Below are positions 6,374-6,384 of a stretch of 6,384 bases of DNA, in pieces. This DNA comes from SIG622 sp045596605 (GTDB lineage: Bacteria > Bacillota > Clostridia > Oscillospirales > CAG-382): NCBI GenBank assembly GCA_045596605.1, contig JAZOCR010000024.1, positions 1 through 6,384 on the forward strand. The letters are read 5' to 3'. Each line of letters opens with the position of its first letter. The first letter of the stretch is position 1. Below the pieces are notes generated by a model, which saw only the letters and a list, made by a program, of their open reading frames with translations, did not search any database and was not told the DNA's origin. The translations under genes were made by a program, and so were the position numbers.

Positions 6374-6384
6374 AATAATATTAA

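Overview
The window is AT-rich and looks like a chromosomal segment from a low-GC Firmicute, most plausibly a gut or rumen Clostridia relative (Ruminococcaceae/Oscillospiraceae-like). This is inferred from strong AGGAGG-type ribosome binding sites, AT-rich sigma-A promoters, a secreted YcdB-like protein carrying SLH modules, and a ROK repressor paired with a cytosolic GH2 glycosidase. The species cannot be named from the sequence alone. All recognised genes are on the + strand, and no mobile element, tRNA, rRNA or CRISPR array is visible.

Layout. Positions 3-80 probably hold the last 25 codons of a gene entering from the left. Positions 81-177 are a leader with a small GC hairpin and a clear Shine-Dalgarno site. 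Positions 178-2622 encode an 814-residue exported protein made of two diverged YcdB/YcdC-like units and a C-terminal SLH region; a strong intrinsic terminator (2638-2664) closes this unit. A consensus extended -10 promoter (2676-2704) then drives a two-gene operon: a ROK-family transcriptional repressor (2744-3910, TTG start) and, 18 nt later, a GH2 beta-mannosidase-like enzyme (3929-6226). A perfect 13-bp inverted repeat (2696-2724) covers the -10 box and the predicted transcription start, which is where an autoregulatory operator would sit. Downstream of the operon, 6227-6384 has a good promoter-like sequence, a hairpin/T-tract that can fold in two mutually exclusive ways, and a second promoter candidate that probably serves a gene beyond the right edge.

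How the genes work together. The operon reads as a minimal sugar-responsive catabolic cassette. The ROK protein represses its own promoter through the palindrome until a sugar ligand, perhaps one released or imported along with the GH2 substrate, relieves binding. The GH2 enzyme has no signal peptide, so it would trim imported beta-mannosides in the cytosol. The exported SLH protein is separated by a terminator and is probably functionally independent. The more unusual points are the eroded zinc-site motif of the ROK protein, the large internal duplication plus a one-copy-only helical insertion in the YcdB-like protein, and the dual-fold hairpin behind a promoter after the operon. No wholly new system is evident.
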